Assembly: GCF_009720865.1 (NCBI RefSeq)
Contig: NZ_WNLA01000004.1
Span: 124,001-188,000 of the forward strand
Length of the DNA stretch: 64,000 nt
Origin: Pseudoduganella ginsengisoli
GTDB taxonomy: Bacteria > Pseudomonadota > Gammaproteobacteria > Burkholderiales > Burkholderiaceae_D
Direction of reading: 5' to 3'
The notes beneath the pieces were generated by a model. That model was not told the DNA's origin and made no database searches. It saw only the letters and a program-made list of their open reading frames with translations. Made by a program: the position numbers and the translations under genes. Shown in pieces: positions 16,855 through 25,464 of the stretch. Position 1 is the stretch's first letter, and each line of letters begins with the position of its first letter.

Positions 16855-17781
16855 ATGCAAGGCCGCACGCTGTGGGAATTGAAAGTCTTTTGCGCCGTCA
16901 TCGAACGGCACAGCTTCGTGACGGCGGCGCGCATGCTGGCGATTTCGCCCAGTTCCGCCACCCGCACCGTGCAGGCGCTGGAAACGCAATTGGGCATGGC
17001 GCTGCTGCAGCGCTCGCAAAAGCGCGTGGCGCTGACGGCGGCCGGCGGCGTGTATTACGACTATGCGCGGCGCATCCTTGATATGCAGGCGGAAGCGGAA
17101 GAATCGCTGGCCGACGTGCAAGACACGCCGAAAGGGTGGATACGCTTTTCTGCACCGGAAATCGGCAGCCGCCATTTCTTCCCGGCGCAAATCGCGCGGC
17201 TGGCGGCGCGCTTCCCTGACGTGCAAATCGATGTGCTGTATTCCGATGCGCTCATCGACCCGATCCAGGAGAAACTCGACTTCGCGATCCGTGGCGCCTT
17301 CCCGGCGGACAGCGATTTGCTGGTCTATCCGCTGTGGGAATATGACCGTATCCTGTGCGCGTCGCCAGACTATGTGGCGCAGGCAGGCTTGCCGCAGGAA
17401 CCTGAGGAGCTGGCGGAACACCGGCTCGTGCAGCACATTGCGCCGCGTGTGCTGAAGGACTGGCATTTTGCGTCAAGCGGGCGGACGGTGCGCCAGCACA
17501 TGCGCGCTGCGCACCGCGTCAATACTGGCAATGGCGTGCTGGAGCTGGTGCTGGCCGGCGCCGGCGTGGGGCGGATCGCCAGCTGGGTAGCTGCGCCTTA
17601 TTTGCAAAGCGGCGCACTGGTGCGCGCCTGTCCTGCCTATACGGTGGTGTCAGCCGGCGGGCAGCCGGCGCAGATGCACGCAGTCTATGGCACACGAAGC
17701 CTGCCTAAGCGCACCAGGGTTTTCCTCGATGCGCTGCGCCAGGCGGCGCGGCAGGCAAAGTTCAGGCGTGGGGCGGGGTGA
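16855..17781 (+). CDS. LysR-family transcriptional regulator
   Basis: A 308-residue LTTR. The winged helix covers residues 3-62 (LWELKVFCAVIERHSFVTAARMLAISPSSATRTVQALE in part) and the effector-binding domain follows from about residue 90. ATG 16855 is chosen for the ATGGAGG ribosome site 7 bases upstream; longer forms begin in the promoter region. It is divergent from the PLP ammonia-lyase, the usual layout of an LTTR and its target; the inducer is likely the amino-acid substrate, by inference. Confidence 0.93.
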   Translation: MQGRTLWELKVFCAVIERHSFVTAARMLAISPSSATRTVQALETQLGMALLQRSQKRVALTAAGGVYYDYARRILDMQAEAEESLADVQDTPKGWIRFSAPEIGSRHFFPAQIARLAARFPDVQIDVLYSDALIDPIQEKLDFAIRGAFPADSDLLVYPLWEYDRILCASPDYVAQAGLPQEPEELAEHRLVQHIAPRVLKDWHFASSGRTVRQHMRAAHRVNTGNGVLELVLAGAGVGRIASWVAAPYLQSGALVRACPAYTVVSAGGQPAQMHAVYGTRSLPKRTRVFLDALRQAARQAKFRRGAG

Positions 17782-17820
17782 TGGGCGCAGCCTGGTGCGG
17801 GCTATTGCCGTCCTGTTTCC

Positions 17821-18132
17821 TTACTCGGGAGTTGCCGATACCAAGAGGTCAGCAACGACGTCACCCCGAAGCGGGCCATCGACAAGTTCAGCGCATGCAC
17901 GCATCTGGTTGCGCAGCTCGGCCATGCGTGCGGTGGGCTCGGGTTGGACAGCCCACACGAGTTCGGACGGCCATTGGGCGTACGCAAAATAATGGCCATC
18001 GGCGCACCGGTGCAAACGCGACCCGAGGCCGCCCCGCTCGGCGCGTATCAGTTCAGTGAGTTCCTGCCAGGCGCGCTCGAAGTCTTGCTCATGGCCGGAG
18101 GCTACTTTCCATCTAAAGTAAATTGCGTGCAT
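17821..18132 (-). CDS. Antibiotic biosynthesis monooxygenase (ABM)-like small protein
   Basis: A 103-residue protein whose start MHAIYFRWKVASGHEQDFERAWQEL-type segment and GHYFAYAQWPS strand match the ABM/Dabb dimeric alpha-beta barrel fold. Such proteins include cofactor-free monooxygenases and many of unknown role. ATG 18132 fits the domain boundary; an 11-codon extension is possible but not supported. It is convergent with the LysR gene, 39 bases apart. Confidence 0.7.
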   Translation of the reverse strand: MHAIYFRWKVASGHEQDFERAWQELTELIRAERGGLGSRLHRCADGHYFAYAQWPSELVWAVQPEPTARMAELRNQMRACAELVDGPLRGDVVADLLVSATPE

Positions 18133-18242
18133 AAAATCGTGTAGGGTTATGGATGAACCGTTCACGCCGATAGTGGACGATTGAGGCGGCCCAGTGTACG
18201 CGGTTGCTTCTGGCAGGACAATGCCGATTGTGCCAGGCGTTC

Positions 18243-18869
18243 TTAGCTTTTTTCGGTTGACGGCGGCGCCATGATTTCCAGCGGCGCGAGCTGGGCAAGG
18301 AATACCAGATGCTCCACGGCTTTGACTTTTTGCAGATGCCCGATATCCGATGGGCCGCCGAGCGCGAGTGCTGGAACGAAGCCGTATAGCTCATCGTGGG
18401 CGAGCGGCCCCAGTTTGCGCAGGGCGGGTGCGAACAAGTCGGCGAAGTCATTTTCTTCGCGATCCCGATTGCTGAAAAATACGCGGAGACCTCGTTCTAA
18501 CTCGTCCTTTCGGAACAACGATGCGCGAGGGAGGCAGTATGAACCGGGTGCAAAAACCTTCAGAGTATCGCCAGTGTTTTCACCCCAAAAGTACAGTTTT
18601 CCAAACGCGCTTCTTGCAATGAGGTGGTACGCATCTTTTTCCATGAACTGTGTTTCACCGATCCAGGCTTTCAGCACAGGTTCATACTCCTGGGGATCGA
18701 CGGTCCAGAACAGGCCGTTTGCGTAGCCACACCATCCGTACTCTTCCCAATACTCCAGCAGTTGCTGGGGAAGCTTGCCTCTATAACGCTCGATACTGGA
18801 CGTTGGTACGGGACGCTGATGGGTAGCGGGCCCTAATTCGTCCAGGAACATTTCAAAGTACTCGTTCAT
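18243..18869 (-). CDS. T6SS immunity protein, Tdi1-like (GAD-like plus DUF1851)
   Basis: A 208-residue cytosolic protein. The N-terminal half (EYFEMFLDELGPATHQRPV to GYANGLFWTVDP) is a GAD-like domain. The C-terminal half (ENDFADLFAPALRKLGPLAHDELYGFVPALALGG) matches DUF1851 / Tdi1 C-terminal domain. This architecture is that of Tdi immunity proteins that neutralise Tde DNase effectors in Agrobacterium. ATG 18869 follows AAGGG with 5-base spacing. It lies 9 bases after the effector gene, so effector and immunity are co-translated. Confidence 0.88.
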   Translation of the reverse strand: MNEYFEMFLDELGPATHQRPVPTSSIERYRGKLPQQLLEYWEEYGWCGYANGLFWTVDPQEYEPVLKAWIGETQFMEKDAYHLIARSAFGKLYFWGENTGDTLKVFAPGSYCLPRASLFRKDELERGLRVFFSNRDREENDFADLFAPALRKLGPLAHDELYGFVPALALGGPSDIGHLQKVKAVEHLVFLAQLAPLEIMAPPSTEKS

Positions 18870-18878
18870 ACTCACCCT

Positions 18879-20273
18879 TTATTTGCAACGTTCTAGCTTC
18901 GCGTTTATTTTGACATGACTACGCATCGCAGCTGGAACCTGCGCTGCGGCCTGGTCCAGTGCGCCAACCCTGCTTTTCCACTGAGGGCCAATGCGTGAAT
19001 TTATCCCGCGGTCGCCAAATCCGTTGATGACATCTTTGCCTCCAGCGATCATGTCAGGATTATGCAGGGCAGCCAATGTACTCATCTTTTTATTGGCTGC
19101 TTCCTGTGCCTCCAACTTGGCTTGGCGTGGTGACATTCCGGTCTTTTCAAATTGCTCCCGTAATATTACGACGAGATCCTTTTTATAGTCGTCCCGCGCT
19201 GACTGGGCGACGTTTCGATCGCGCTTCGCACTACCATTGCCGTAAGCCTCCCGCCCCCGAACATATTCCTCCACCGTCATATCATTCAACCCCGCCTCTT
19301 GCCCCGCCAACTGCCGGTCAAATTCCGGATAGCTCGCTTGCGGCAAGTCGTTGGGTTGGAAGCACGGTACCTTCTTTTGCGGCATGCCGGCTGGTGCGCG
19401 GCGCGGGTCGCCTTCATCCGGCTGGCGTCCGCGTTTCGGCGGCGGTGCGCCTGGTTCTTCGGCCGGGCTTGCCGCCACATTGTTGCGGCGCGACTGCAGG
19501 GCAGGGTGGTTCGCCAGCCGCTGTTCGTTGTCTTCCACCCACTGGGCAATCCTCGGGCCGAGGCGGCGGCTTTCGCGGATCTCTTGCAAGACTACGCCCT
19601 TGCTGCCCCTGCCGCGCGACAGATACGCCATCAGCGCAGTGAGGATCGCGGCAATCATCGCCACATGGCCATTCGCGAATTCAAACGCGGCGTGGCGCAC
19701 GTTGCCGCCGTTGCTGTATATCTGGATACTTGACTGGCTTGTTTGCGGCGCGGGTCCCCACGCTTCACGGAAACCGCGTTCGTAATAGTGCAGCGCGTCG
19801 GGAATGGCGGTGGCCAATCCTTCAGCCAGGGACTTCAATCCCAGCGCCGCCATGACCCAGCTGCCCACTTGCGCGCCCGCCGTTGCGCCCACAGCAGCGC
19901 CAGGAATGGCGCCCACGCCGCCCAGGAAGGCCCCGCCCGCAGCGCCAACCGCCGCGCCGGCGACGACGGAACCGCCATAGTAGAGGGCAATGTCTTCGCA
20001 GGTGGCAAGCAGGATGTCCCATATGCCTGCAAGGGAAATGCCGGACAGGCGGGTGGCGATCAGGTGACGGGCCAGTTCGCCCGAATCGGCCAGCGCTTGC
20101 CGCACGCGCTCGACGCGCGATAGTTGGCTGGCCATATCGCGCATGCCAAATCCGGGAGCGGCGGCTTTCTCCCGGCCTAAGCTGTCATAAGCGGAATGCC
20201 AGCCATCGCCGGCCCCGAGCCGGCGTTCGTGCTGCTCCAGGGCTAACCAGATGCGCGACGAATGGTTTTGCAA
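18879..20273 (-). CDS. T6SS DNase effector, Tde1-like (glycine-zipper plus Ntox15)
   Basis: A 464-residue polymorphic toxin. The N-terminus is helical; residues about 100-140 form a long glycine zipper (GGSVVAGAAVGAAGGAFLGG and onward), like the N-terminal zipper reported for loading and membrane crossing of Tde1. A Pro-rich linker (about 270-310) leads to a C-terminal Ntox15 (Toxin_43) domain with the catalytic HxxD motif at H404-D407 (LHNPDMIAGG). The expected activity is DNA degradation in rival cells. TTG start at 20273 is supported by GGGAG. The partner immunity gene follows at once. No VgrG, PAAR or chaperone gene is in the window. Confidence 0.87.
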   Translation of the reverse strand: MQNHSSRIWLALEQHERRLGAGDGWHSAYDSLGREKAAAPGFGMRDMASQLSRVERVRQALADSGELARHLIATRLSGISLAGIWDILLATCEDIALYYGGSVVAGAAVGAAGGAFLGGVGAIPGAAVGATAGAQVGSWVMAALGLKSLAEGLATAIPDALHYYERGFREAWGPAPQTSQSSIQIYSNGGNVRHAAFEFANGHVAMIAAILTALMAYLSRGRGSKGVVLQEIRESRRLGPRIAQWVEDNEQRLANHPALQSRRNNVAASPAEEPGAPPPKRGRQPDEGDPRRAPAGMPQKKVPCFQPNDLPQASYPEFDRQLAGQEAGLNDMTVEEYVRGREAYGNGSAKRDRNVAQSARDDYKKDLVVILREQFEKTGMSPRQAKLEAQEAANKKMSTLAALHNPDMIAGGKDVINGFGDRGINSRIGPQWKSRVGALDQAAAQVPAAMRSHVKINAKLERCK

Positions 20274-20312
20274 ACGGCTCTCCCTGGCAAAGTGGAAAGC
20301 CGTGAGGATATC

Positions 20313-20345
20313 AAATGATTAAAATTTTAATAATTTTAATCATTT
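20313..20345. repeat. AT-rich perfect inverted repeat upstream of the effector gene
   Basis: AAATGATTAAAATT (20313-20326) and AATTTTAATCATTT (20332-20345) are perfect 14-bp complements around a TTAAT loop. It lies 40 bases upstream of the effector start and 36 bases beyond the FHA stop. The stem has almost no G or C and no T-tract beyond it, so an operator or promoter element is more likely than a terminator. Confidence 0.75.
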
Positions 20346-20381
20346 CAACCGTGCGCGGCATGGCGGCTGGGAGCGGGCAGC

Positions 20382-21359
20382 TCAATCTTCATCATCGTCA
20401 TCGAGGTCCGCCTTCACACTTTTCGCCTTGGCGGCATCGGCCTGGTGTTTCAACTTGCCCGCCTGCGCCATGAAGTCGTCCACGGAATGGTCGGGGCTGT
20501 GCCGCACGGCAGGCGGCAGCAGCACGGACATATACAGTTCGCTCGACATCCGGCCTGTCGTCTGGTAATTGTTCATTAACAGCAGTCCGCTGCCGGCGAT
20601 CATCAGCAACGTCGACATCACGGCCAGGCGGCGCGGGTGGCGCGGCAGGATGGTACGCAAGTGGAAGAACACCATGCCACAGCCCAGCGCCAAGGTCGCC
20701 AGGTTGCCATAGCGGGTAAACACTTCCGCCGACCAGGCATACGCCAGCACGCTGCTGATGGTTTTCCACGCACCGATGGCAATCAAGCCGCTGCCCAGGA
20801 TGAACAGATGGCGGCCAAAGCGCGCGTGGCCGCCAAACAGCCGGTTGGCCAGCGCCCACACGCCGCACCACACCATGCCGGCGCCCAGGCCCGATGCTAT
20901 CACCAGCAGGTAGCGGATGGCGTTGAACGATTCCGCATCGGACAGCGCCACGTCCACGCCCGTGAACAAGGCAATCAGCGCCAGCCCCGCCAGTGCGGGC
21001 GCGCCGCCTTCCCATGCGTGCATCGTGGTGTCGGCTACTTCCGGCGCGACGGGGAAGTCCGCATTGCGCACGCGCAGGCGCGTATGGCCCAGCCGCACGA
21101 CAGTGGTGCCGGACAGCGCAACTTGCGCCTGCTTCTTGCCCAGGTGGACCACGCCATTCTGGCTGCCCAGGTCGCGCATCACCAGGTGGCCATCGGCATC
21201 CACGTCAATCACCGCATGGCGTTCCGCCGTGTGCGCATCGTCGAGGATGAATTCATTGTGGTAGCCGCGCCCGACGTGAATCGGCAATTGCTCGAAGCGC
21301 TGGCGGTGCAGCACGTCGCCGCTGCGCGACAAGGTCTCGATGTAGTAAGGTGCGGTCAT
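20382..21359 (-). CDS. FHA-domain multi-TM membrane protein
   Basis: A 325-residue protein. Residues about 20-95 form a forkhead-associated domain (HVGRGYHNEFILDDAHTAERHAVI, then DLGSQNGVVHLG), which binds phosphothreonine peptides. About six or seven TM helices follow (110-280), then an acidic C-terminal tail (KADLDDDDED). The FHA domain at the N-terminus is probably cytosolic. It overlaps the upstream protease gene by 4 bases, so the two are translationally coupled. FHA proteins are common in T6SS phospho-regulation, and an effector pair follows, but a direct link is inference. Confidence 0.85.
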   Translation of the reverse strand: MTAPYYIETLSRSGDVLHRQRFEQLPIHVGRGYHNEFILDDAHTAERHAVIDVDADGHLVMRDLGSQNGVVHLGKKQAQVALSGTTVVRLGHTRLRVRNADFPVAPEVADTTMHAWEGGAPALAGLALIALFTGVDVALSDAESFNAIRYLLVIASGLGAGMVWCGVWALANRLFGGHARFGRHLFILGSGLIAIGAWKTISSVLAYAWSAEVFTRYGNLATLALGCGMVFFHLRTILPRHPRRLAVMSTLLMIAGSGLLLMNNYQTTGRMSSELYMSVLLPPAVRHSPDHSVDDFMAQAGKLKHQADAAKAKSVKADLDDDDED

Positions 21360-22768
21360 GGCGCCGTCCCGCGCGACAGCGCTTCCAGGAAAGCGCGCGC
21401 AGTCCGCATGCCGTTTTCATAGGACACGCCCCGCGCATCGAGGCGGCTTTGTAAATTCATCAGTCCTTCATCCGTGCTGGCCGTCAGCAGGGCAAAGTCA
21501 TACAAGCCCTGGAATTTGCGGTAGGCGCGCACGCACAGCACGGCGCGCAGCGGCACGCTGTTCGGGCCCTGGGCGCGTACGAATTGTTCCGTGCATTGCG
21601 GTCCCGTCAGGCGGCTGTCCTTGTGGCTGCCGAAGCCTTCATTCTTGAACGATGCGCTGGACAATTGTGCGAAGCGTACCGGATCGAGCCCCGTGCTGCG
21701 CATGAACTGGTGGCGGATGCCGATGGCGCCCGTTTGCAAGGTGCCGGACACAAAAATCGCCGACTCCATCGCGCAGCTGGTGATGTCCACCGTGAACGGC
21801 TTGTCCGCCTTGACGTTGGACTTGCCCCAGCAGCGCATTTGTTCCGATTCGCGCACCGGCACCTTGTACGGACCCATGGCTTTCATCGTCAGCGGCGCGG
21901 CCAGCAACTGGTCCACCATGGCCTTCTGGTGCGCCAGCAATTGCTGCGCCACGACGTCGGTAAAGTTCTTCGGCGGCGTGCTGTTGGGCGTCACGGATTT
22001 CAACAGTTCCTGTGCATAGCGCGCAGGAACCAGGAAGCTCACCAGTTCACCGTCGAGCCGCTTCGATACGTTGACGCCGGCGATATCGCCATTGACCGTC
22101 ACACTGGGGCCGCCGCTCATGCCGGAATTGATCGGGCCCGTGAACATCAGCTGGTCGTAAAAACTGCGGTTGATGACGCCGTTGTAGGCGCCTTCGGAAA
22201 TCGCGAAGCCCAAGTCCAGCGGATTGCCCAGCGAGTACAGGTACTGGCCTTGCGACAGGTGCGCCAGGCGTTCCGGCATGTTGAACACGCCGGTGCCGTT
22301 GCGGTTCACGCGCACCACGGCCAGGTCATGCAGCACGTCGACCGCCATCAATTCCACATTGCCGCGCTGGCCGCCCGTGTCGACCCATTCACCCGTGTAG
22401 GTATCCGGTTCCAGCGCGAATTCCGACACCACGTGGTAATTCGTGACCACCAGGTTGCTGTTGCCGATCAAGAAGCCGGAGCCGACAGACGATTGCGTGC
22501 GGCCGCTTTTCAGCAGCGAGCGCACTTGCAGCAAGTCGGCCTTGGCGCTGGAATACAGCTTTTGCGCGGAACTCGATGGCTGCGGCAACGCGGCCGTATC
22601 GGCAGCGGTGCGCGGCTGGTCAGGAGACTGCGGCGGCGCCGGCGTGGCAGGGGCGGCCAGCGCCGCACCGCTGCACGCCACCAGCAAGGCGGCAGCCAAT
22701 CGTTTGATGTGGAAGGCAGCGCCTGCGCTGCCCGGGAAAGTTGATGTGACGCTGAAGTGTGGACTCAT
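21356..22768 (-). CDS. Secreted trypsin-like serine protease (S1/HtrA-type fold)
   Basis: A 470-residue protein with a signal peptide (IKRLAAALLVACSGAALA, about residues 21-38, after a 20-residue extension). The catalytic triad is readable: H112 (VVTNYHVVS), D148 (LHDLAVVRV) and S218 (NSGMSGGP). No PDZ domain is visible; a C-terminal domain of about 200 residues with four cysteines is unassigned. It would act in the periplasm. It lies 27 bases after ribA and overlaps the FHA gene (ATGA), suggesting a sensor/protease pair. Confidence 0.87.
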   Translation of the reverse strand: MSPHFSVTSTFPGSAGAAFHIKRLAAALLVACSGAALAAPATPAPPQSPDQPRTAADTAALPQPSSSAQKLYSSAKADLLQVRSLLKSGRTQSSVGSGFLIGNSNLVVTNYHVVSEFALEPDTYTGEWVDTGGQRGNVELMAVDVLHDLAVVRVNRNGTGVFNMPERLAHLSQGQYLYSLGNPLDLGFAISEGAYNGVINRSFYDQLMFTGPINSGMSGGPSVTVNGDIAGVNVSKRLDGELVSFLVPARYAQELLKSVTPNSTPPKNFTDVVAQQLLAHQKAMVDQLLAAPLTMKAMGPYKVPVRESEQMRCWGKSNVKADKPFTVDITSCAMESAIFVSGTLQTGAIGIRHQFMRSTGLDPVRFAQLSSASFKNEGFGSHKDSRLTGPQCTEQFVRAQGPNSVPLRAVLCVRAYRKFQGLYDFALLTASTDEGLMNLQSRLDARGVSYENGMRTARAFLEALSRGTAP

Positions 22769-22795
22769 GCAGGCAGGCGGCAGGGCAAGAGGAAG

Positions 22796-23449
22796 TTACA
22801 GTTCGCCGTCTTCGGCGGCGGTGGCGGCCGGCGGGGTCATCATGTGGCCCAGCTTGGCGGCTTTGGTATTCAGGTAGTGCTGGTTGAACTTGTTGCGGTT
22901 GACCAGCAGCGGCACGCGCTCGGCGACCGTCACGCCCAATGCTTCCATGGCCGCGATCTTGCGCGGGTTATTCGTCATCAGGCGCAGGCTGCTGACATTG
23001 AATTGCTTCAGCATGGGTTCGACCAGCGCGTAATTTCGCTGGTCGGCCTTAAAGCCCAGCTGTTCATTCGCTTGCACCGTGTCGAAGCCCGCTTCCTGCA
23101 AGCGGTATGCGCGCATTTTATTAATCAGGCCAATGCCGCGGCCTTCCTGGCGCAGGTACAGCACGACGCCGCGGCCTTCTTCGGCCACGCGCTTCAACGC
23201 GCCTTCCAGCTGCGCGCCGCAATCGCAGCGCTGCGAATACAGCACGTCGCCCGTCAGGCATTCAGAGTGCACGCGCGCCAGCACCGGCTGGCCATCGGTG
23301 ATATCGCCCAGCACCATGGCCAAATGTTCTTTGCCCGTCGCATGCTCGACAAACGCGTGCAGCGTGAACTGCGCCCAAGGGGTCGGCAACAGGCACGACG
23401 TGACGTAATCGAGTTCTTCTTTGACTGGTGTTTCTGCGGCGGGCTGCAT
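22796..23449 (-). CDS. ribA: GTP cyclohydrolase II
   Basis: A 217-residue enzyme catalysing the first step of riboflavin synthesis from GTP. The zinc cysteines are C64, C75 and C77 (HSECLTGDVLYSQRCDCG). Further signatures are YLRQEGRGIGLINKMRAY and the C-terminal RLMTNNPRKIAAME. It is stand-alone, not fused to RibB. A 10-bp inverted repeat lies in its upstream region; no FMN riboswitch is recognisable. Confidence 0.97.
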   Translation of the reverse strand: MQPAAETPVKEELDYVTSCLLPTPWAQFTLHAFVEHATGKEHLAMVLGDITDGQPVLARVHSECLTGDVLYSQRCDCGAQLEGALKRVAEEGRGVVLYLRQEGRGIGLINKMRAYRLQEAGFDTVQANEQLGFKADQRNYALVEPMLKQFNVSSLRLMTNNPRKIAAMEALGVTVAERVPLLVNRNKFNQHYLNTKAAKLGHMMTPPAATAAEDGEL

Positions 23450-23470
23450 GATTTACTCTTTATGTTATGA

Positions 23471-23505
23471 CAGGCATGCGCTTCATTTGAGGAAACGCAT
23501 GCCTG
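23471..23505. repeat. Inverted repeat upstream of ribA
   Basis: CAGGCATGCG (23471-23480) and CGCATGCCTG (23496-23505) are perfect complements around a 15-base loop, 22 bases upstream of the ribA start and 60 bases past the pirin stop. No T-run follows on the coding strand. It could be a 5' leader hairpin or a protein site. Confidence 0.6.
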
Positions 23506-23565
23506 CATCATAGCAAAATTTGCGGAATGTCTATGCGGCCTATATTAGGTAGCATATTCACTTTT

Positions 23566-24267
23566 TCAATATGGCAAGTCAAAGACCAGTAATTCTGCCG
23601 CTTCCGCACCGCTGATGACGACTTGCTCTTCTGCTATGACTTTCAATGCATCGCCTGCTTTCAGGGCCGTGCCATTGACGGTGGCCGTACCCCGGATCAG
23701 GTGTACGTAGCCGGCCCGGCCCGCTGTCAGCTGGTGTGCCACCTGGTCCGCGCCGTTCAGGATGGTGGCGTAAATGGCCGCATCCTGGTGGATCAGCACG
23801 GAACCGTCACGGCCATCGCTGGACGCAATCAGGCGCAATTTGCCTTGTTTGCTGTCCGGCGTGAAGTGTTTTTCTTCATAGCCGGGCGCAATGCCCGTTT
23901 GCGAGGGCTGGATCCAGATTTGCAGGAAATGCACGCCTTCCGTTTTCGAGTGGTTGAACTCGCTGTGCCGCACACCGGTGCCGGCCGTCATGCGCTGCAC
24001 GTCGCCATAGTGCAGCACGGAACCGTTACCCATGCTGTCCTTGTGCTCCAGCGCGCCATCGAGCACGTAGGAAATGATTTCCATGTCGCGGTGGCCGTGG
24101 GCGCCAAAGCCCTGGCCGGGGGCGACCCGGTCTTCATTGATCACCAGCAGCGGGCCGAAACCCATGTGCTGAGGGTCGTAGTAGTGGCCAAACGAAAACG
24201 TGTGGTGCGAATCCAGCCAGCCGTGGTTAGCGTGGCCCCGGTCTTCACTTTTACGTACTTGCAGCAT
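23566..24267 (-). CDS. Pirin-family protein (bicupin)
   Basis: A 233-residue bicupin of the pirin / YhhW group; several members have quercetin 2,3-dioxygenase activity. Metal ligands are visible in GAHGHRDMEIISYVLDGALEHKDS (H, H, E region) with a further His in RHSEFNHS. AAGGAG precedes ATG 24267, which is preferred over a 22-codon upstream extension. It is divergent from a LysR gene over a region with two palindromes; pirin/LysR pairs of this kind are common in proteobacteria. Confidence 0.92.
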   Translation of the reverse strand: MLQVRKSEDRGHANHGWLDSHHTFSFGHYYDPQHMGFGPLLVINEDRVAPGQGFGAHGHRDMEIISYVLDGALEHKDSMGNGSVLHYGDVQRMTAGTGVRHSEFNHSKTEGVHFLQIWIQPSQTGIAPGYEEKHFTPDSKQGKLRLIASSDGRDGSVLIHQDAAIYATILNGADQVAHQLTAGRAGYVHLIRGTATVNGTALKAGDALKVIAEEQVVISGAEAAELLVFDLPY

Positions 24268-24378
24268 TTTTGGCTCCTTGAAATGGTTATGCGATAAATT
24301 CGAACGAGGTTTTTTACTATTTCTTGCATTCATCGCGTCGATGGATCACAGTATAGGCGGGTCGCATTGATTAAAAAA

Positions 24379-24414
24379 ACGGAAAATTTTCCGTCTCATT
24401 ATCGAAAAATTCGA
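24379..24414. promoter_or_regulatory. Two palindromes between pirin and LysR genes
   Basis: ACGGAAAATTTTCCGT (24379-24394) is a perfect 16-bp palindrome. TCGAA-AAA-TTCGA (24402-24414) is a second perfect inverted repeat ending one base before the LysR ATG. Their position fits LysR control of pirin and of its own gene; binding is inferred. Confidence 0.6.
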
Positions 24415-25380
24415 ATGCTCAGATTAAGCCTGGAAGCGCTGCAGATTGTGGATGCCATCGACCGGCGCGGTTCGTTTTCCGCCGCCGGCAAAGAATTGCA
24501 CCGTGTGCCGTCGACGATTTCCTATACGGTGGCCAAGCTGGAAGAAGACTTGGGCGTGCAAGTGTTCGAGCGCAATGGTCCCCGCGTGGAATTGACGAAG
24601 GCGGGGCAGGAATTGCTGAAAGAAGGGCGCTACCTGTTGAAAGCCGCGCAAGACCTGGAAGACCGGGTGCGGCGCGTGGCGTCCGGCTGGGAAACGGAAC
24701 TGGCGGTCGGCATGGATTCCATGTTTTCCCCGCTGGCGCTGGAACCGGACGTGTCGGCCTTTTACGGGGTGGCGCGGCAAACGCGGCTGCGTATCGTGCA
24801 GGAAGCGCTGTCCGGCACATGGGAAGCGCTGCTGGACCGCCGCGTGGATGTGCTGGTGGGCGCGCCCGGCGACGGGCCGCCCGGAGGCGGTTATGTGTCG
24901 CATGCGATCGGTTCCGTGCGGTTTGTGTTTGCCGTCGCGCCCCATCATCCGCTGGCGCTTGTCCAGGGCAAACTGGGGCGCAGCCAGTTGCAGCACCACC
25001 GCGCCATTGCTGTCGCGGATACGGCGCGCCGCATCGCGCCCCGCACGGTGGGGCTGGTGCTGGGCCAGGACACGCTGTCCGTGCCGACGCTGCACTGCAA
25101 ATATGATTATCAAGTGGCCGGGCTGGGCTTCGGCTTCTTGCCCGAACCGGGGGCGCGGGCTGCCATAGCAGCAGGGCTGCTGGTGGAAAAACAAGTGGAA
25201 GAGCCGAAGCCGGACGAACAATTTTATGTGGCGTGGCGGGCGGGCGAACAGGGTGCGGCGCTGGAGTGGTGGATCAGCCGTATGCGCCAGCCTCATGTCT
25301 TTGCACAACTGTGCCGTTATCTGCCTGGCATGGGTGTGGCGTCCAGCGCAAGTTGGCAGGAGATAGCCGGACAGAGTTGA
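24415..25380 (+). CDS. LysR-family transcriptional regulator
   Basis: A 321-residue LTTR. The DNA-binding helices are LSLEALQIVDAIDRRGSFSAAGKELHRVPSTISYTVAKLEE in part, and the remainder is a periplasmic-binding-like effector domain. ATG 24415 is used because the longer TTG-initiated form would run through the 16-bp palindrome. It is divergent from pirin and probably regulates it; the ligand is unknown. Confidence 0.93.
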   Translation: MLRLSLEALQIVDAIDRRGSFSAAGKELHRVPSTISYTVAKLEEDLGVQVFERNGPRVELTKAGQELLKEGRYLLKAAQDLEDRVRRVASGWETELAVGMDSMFSPLALEPDVSAFYGVARQTRLRIVQEALSGTWEALLDRRVDVLVGAPGDGPPGGGYVSHAIGSVRFVFAVAPHHPLALVQGKLGRSQLQHHRAIAVADTARRIAPRTVGLVLGQDTLSVPTLHCKYDYQVAGLGFGFLPEPGARAAIAAGLLVEKQVEEPKPDEQFYVAWRAGEQGAALEWWISRMRQPHVFAQLCRYLPGMGVASSASWQEIAGQS

Positions 25381-25464
25381 CCATCGCCAACAGTTTTCGG
25401 AGTACCATAATGTAACTATATCCGTTCCTATAACTGTTTCCCGCTAACTGTTCCACCAGGCATC

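Noticed and set aside
18210..18236. Possible terminator hairpin downstream of the immunity gene
   Set aside because: CTGGCA/TGCCAG has a two-base bulge and no adjacent T-tract on the minus strand, so it is too weak to call.
22796..23560. FMN riboswitch upstream of ribA
   Set aside because: The upstream region is only 116 bases and shows a single 10-bp hairpin, without the conserved multi-stem RFN element.
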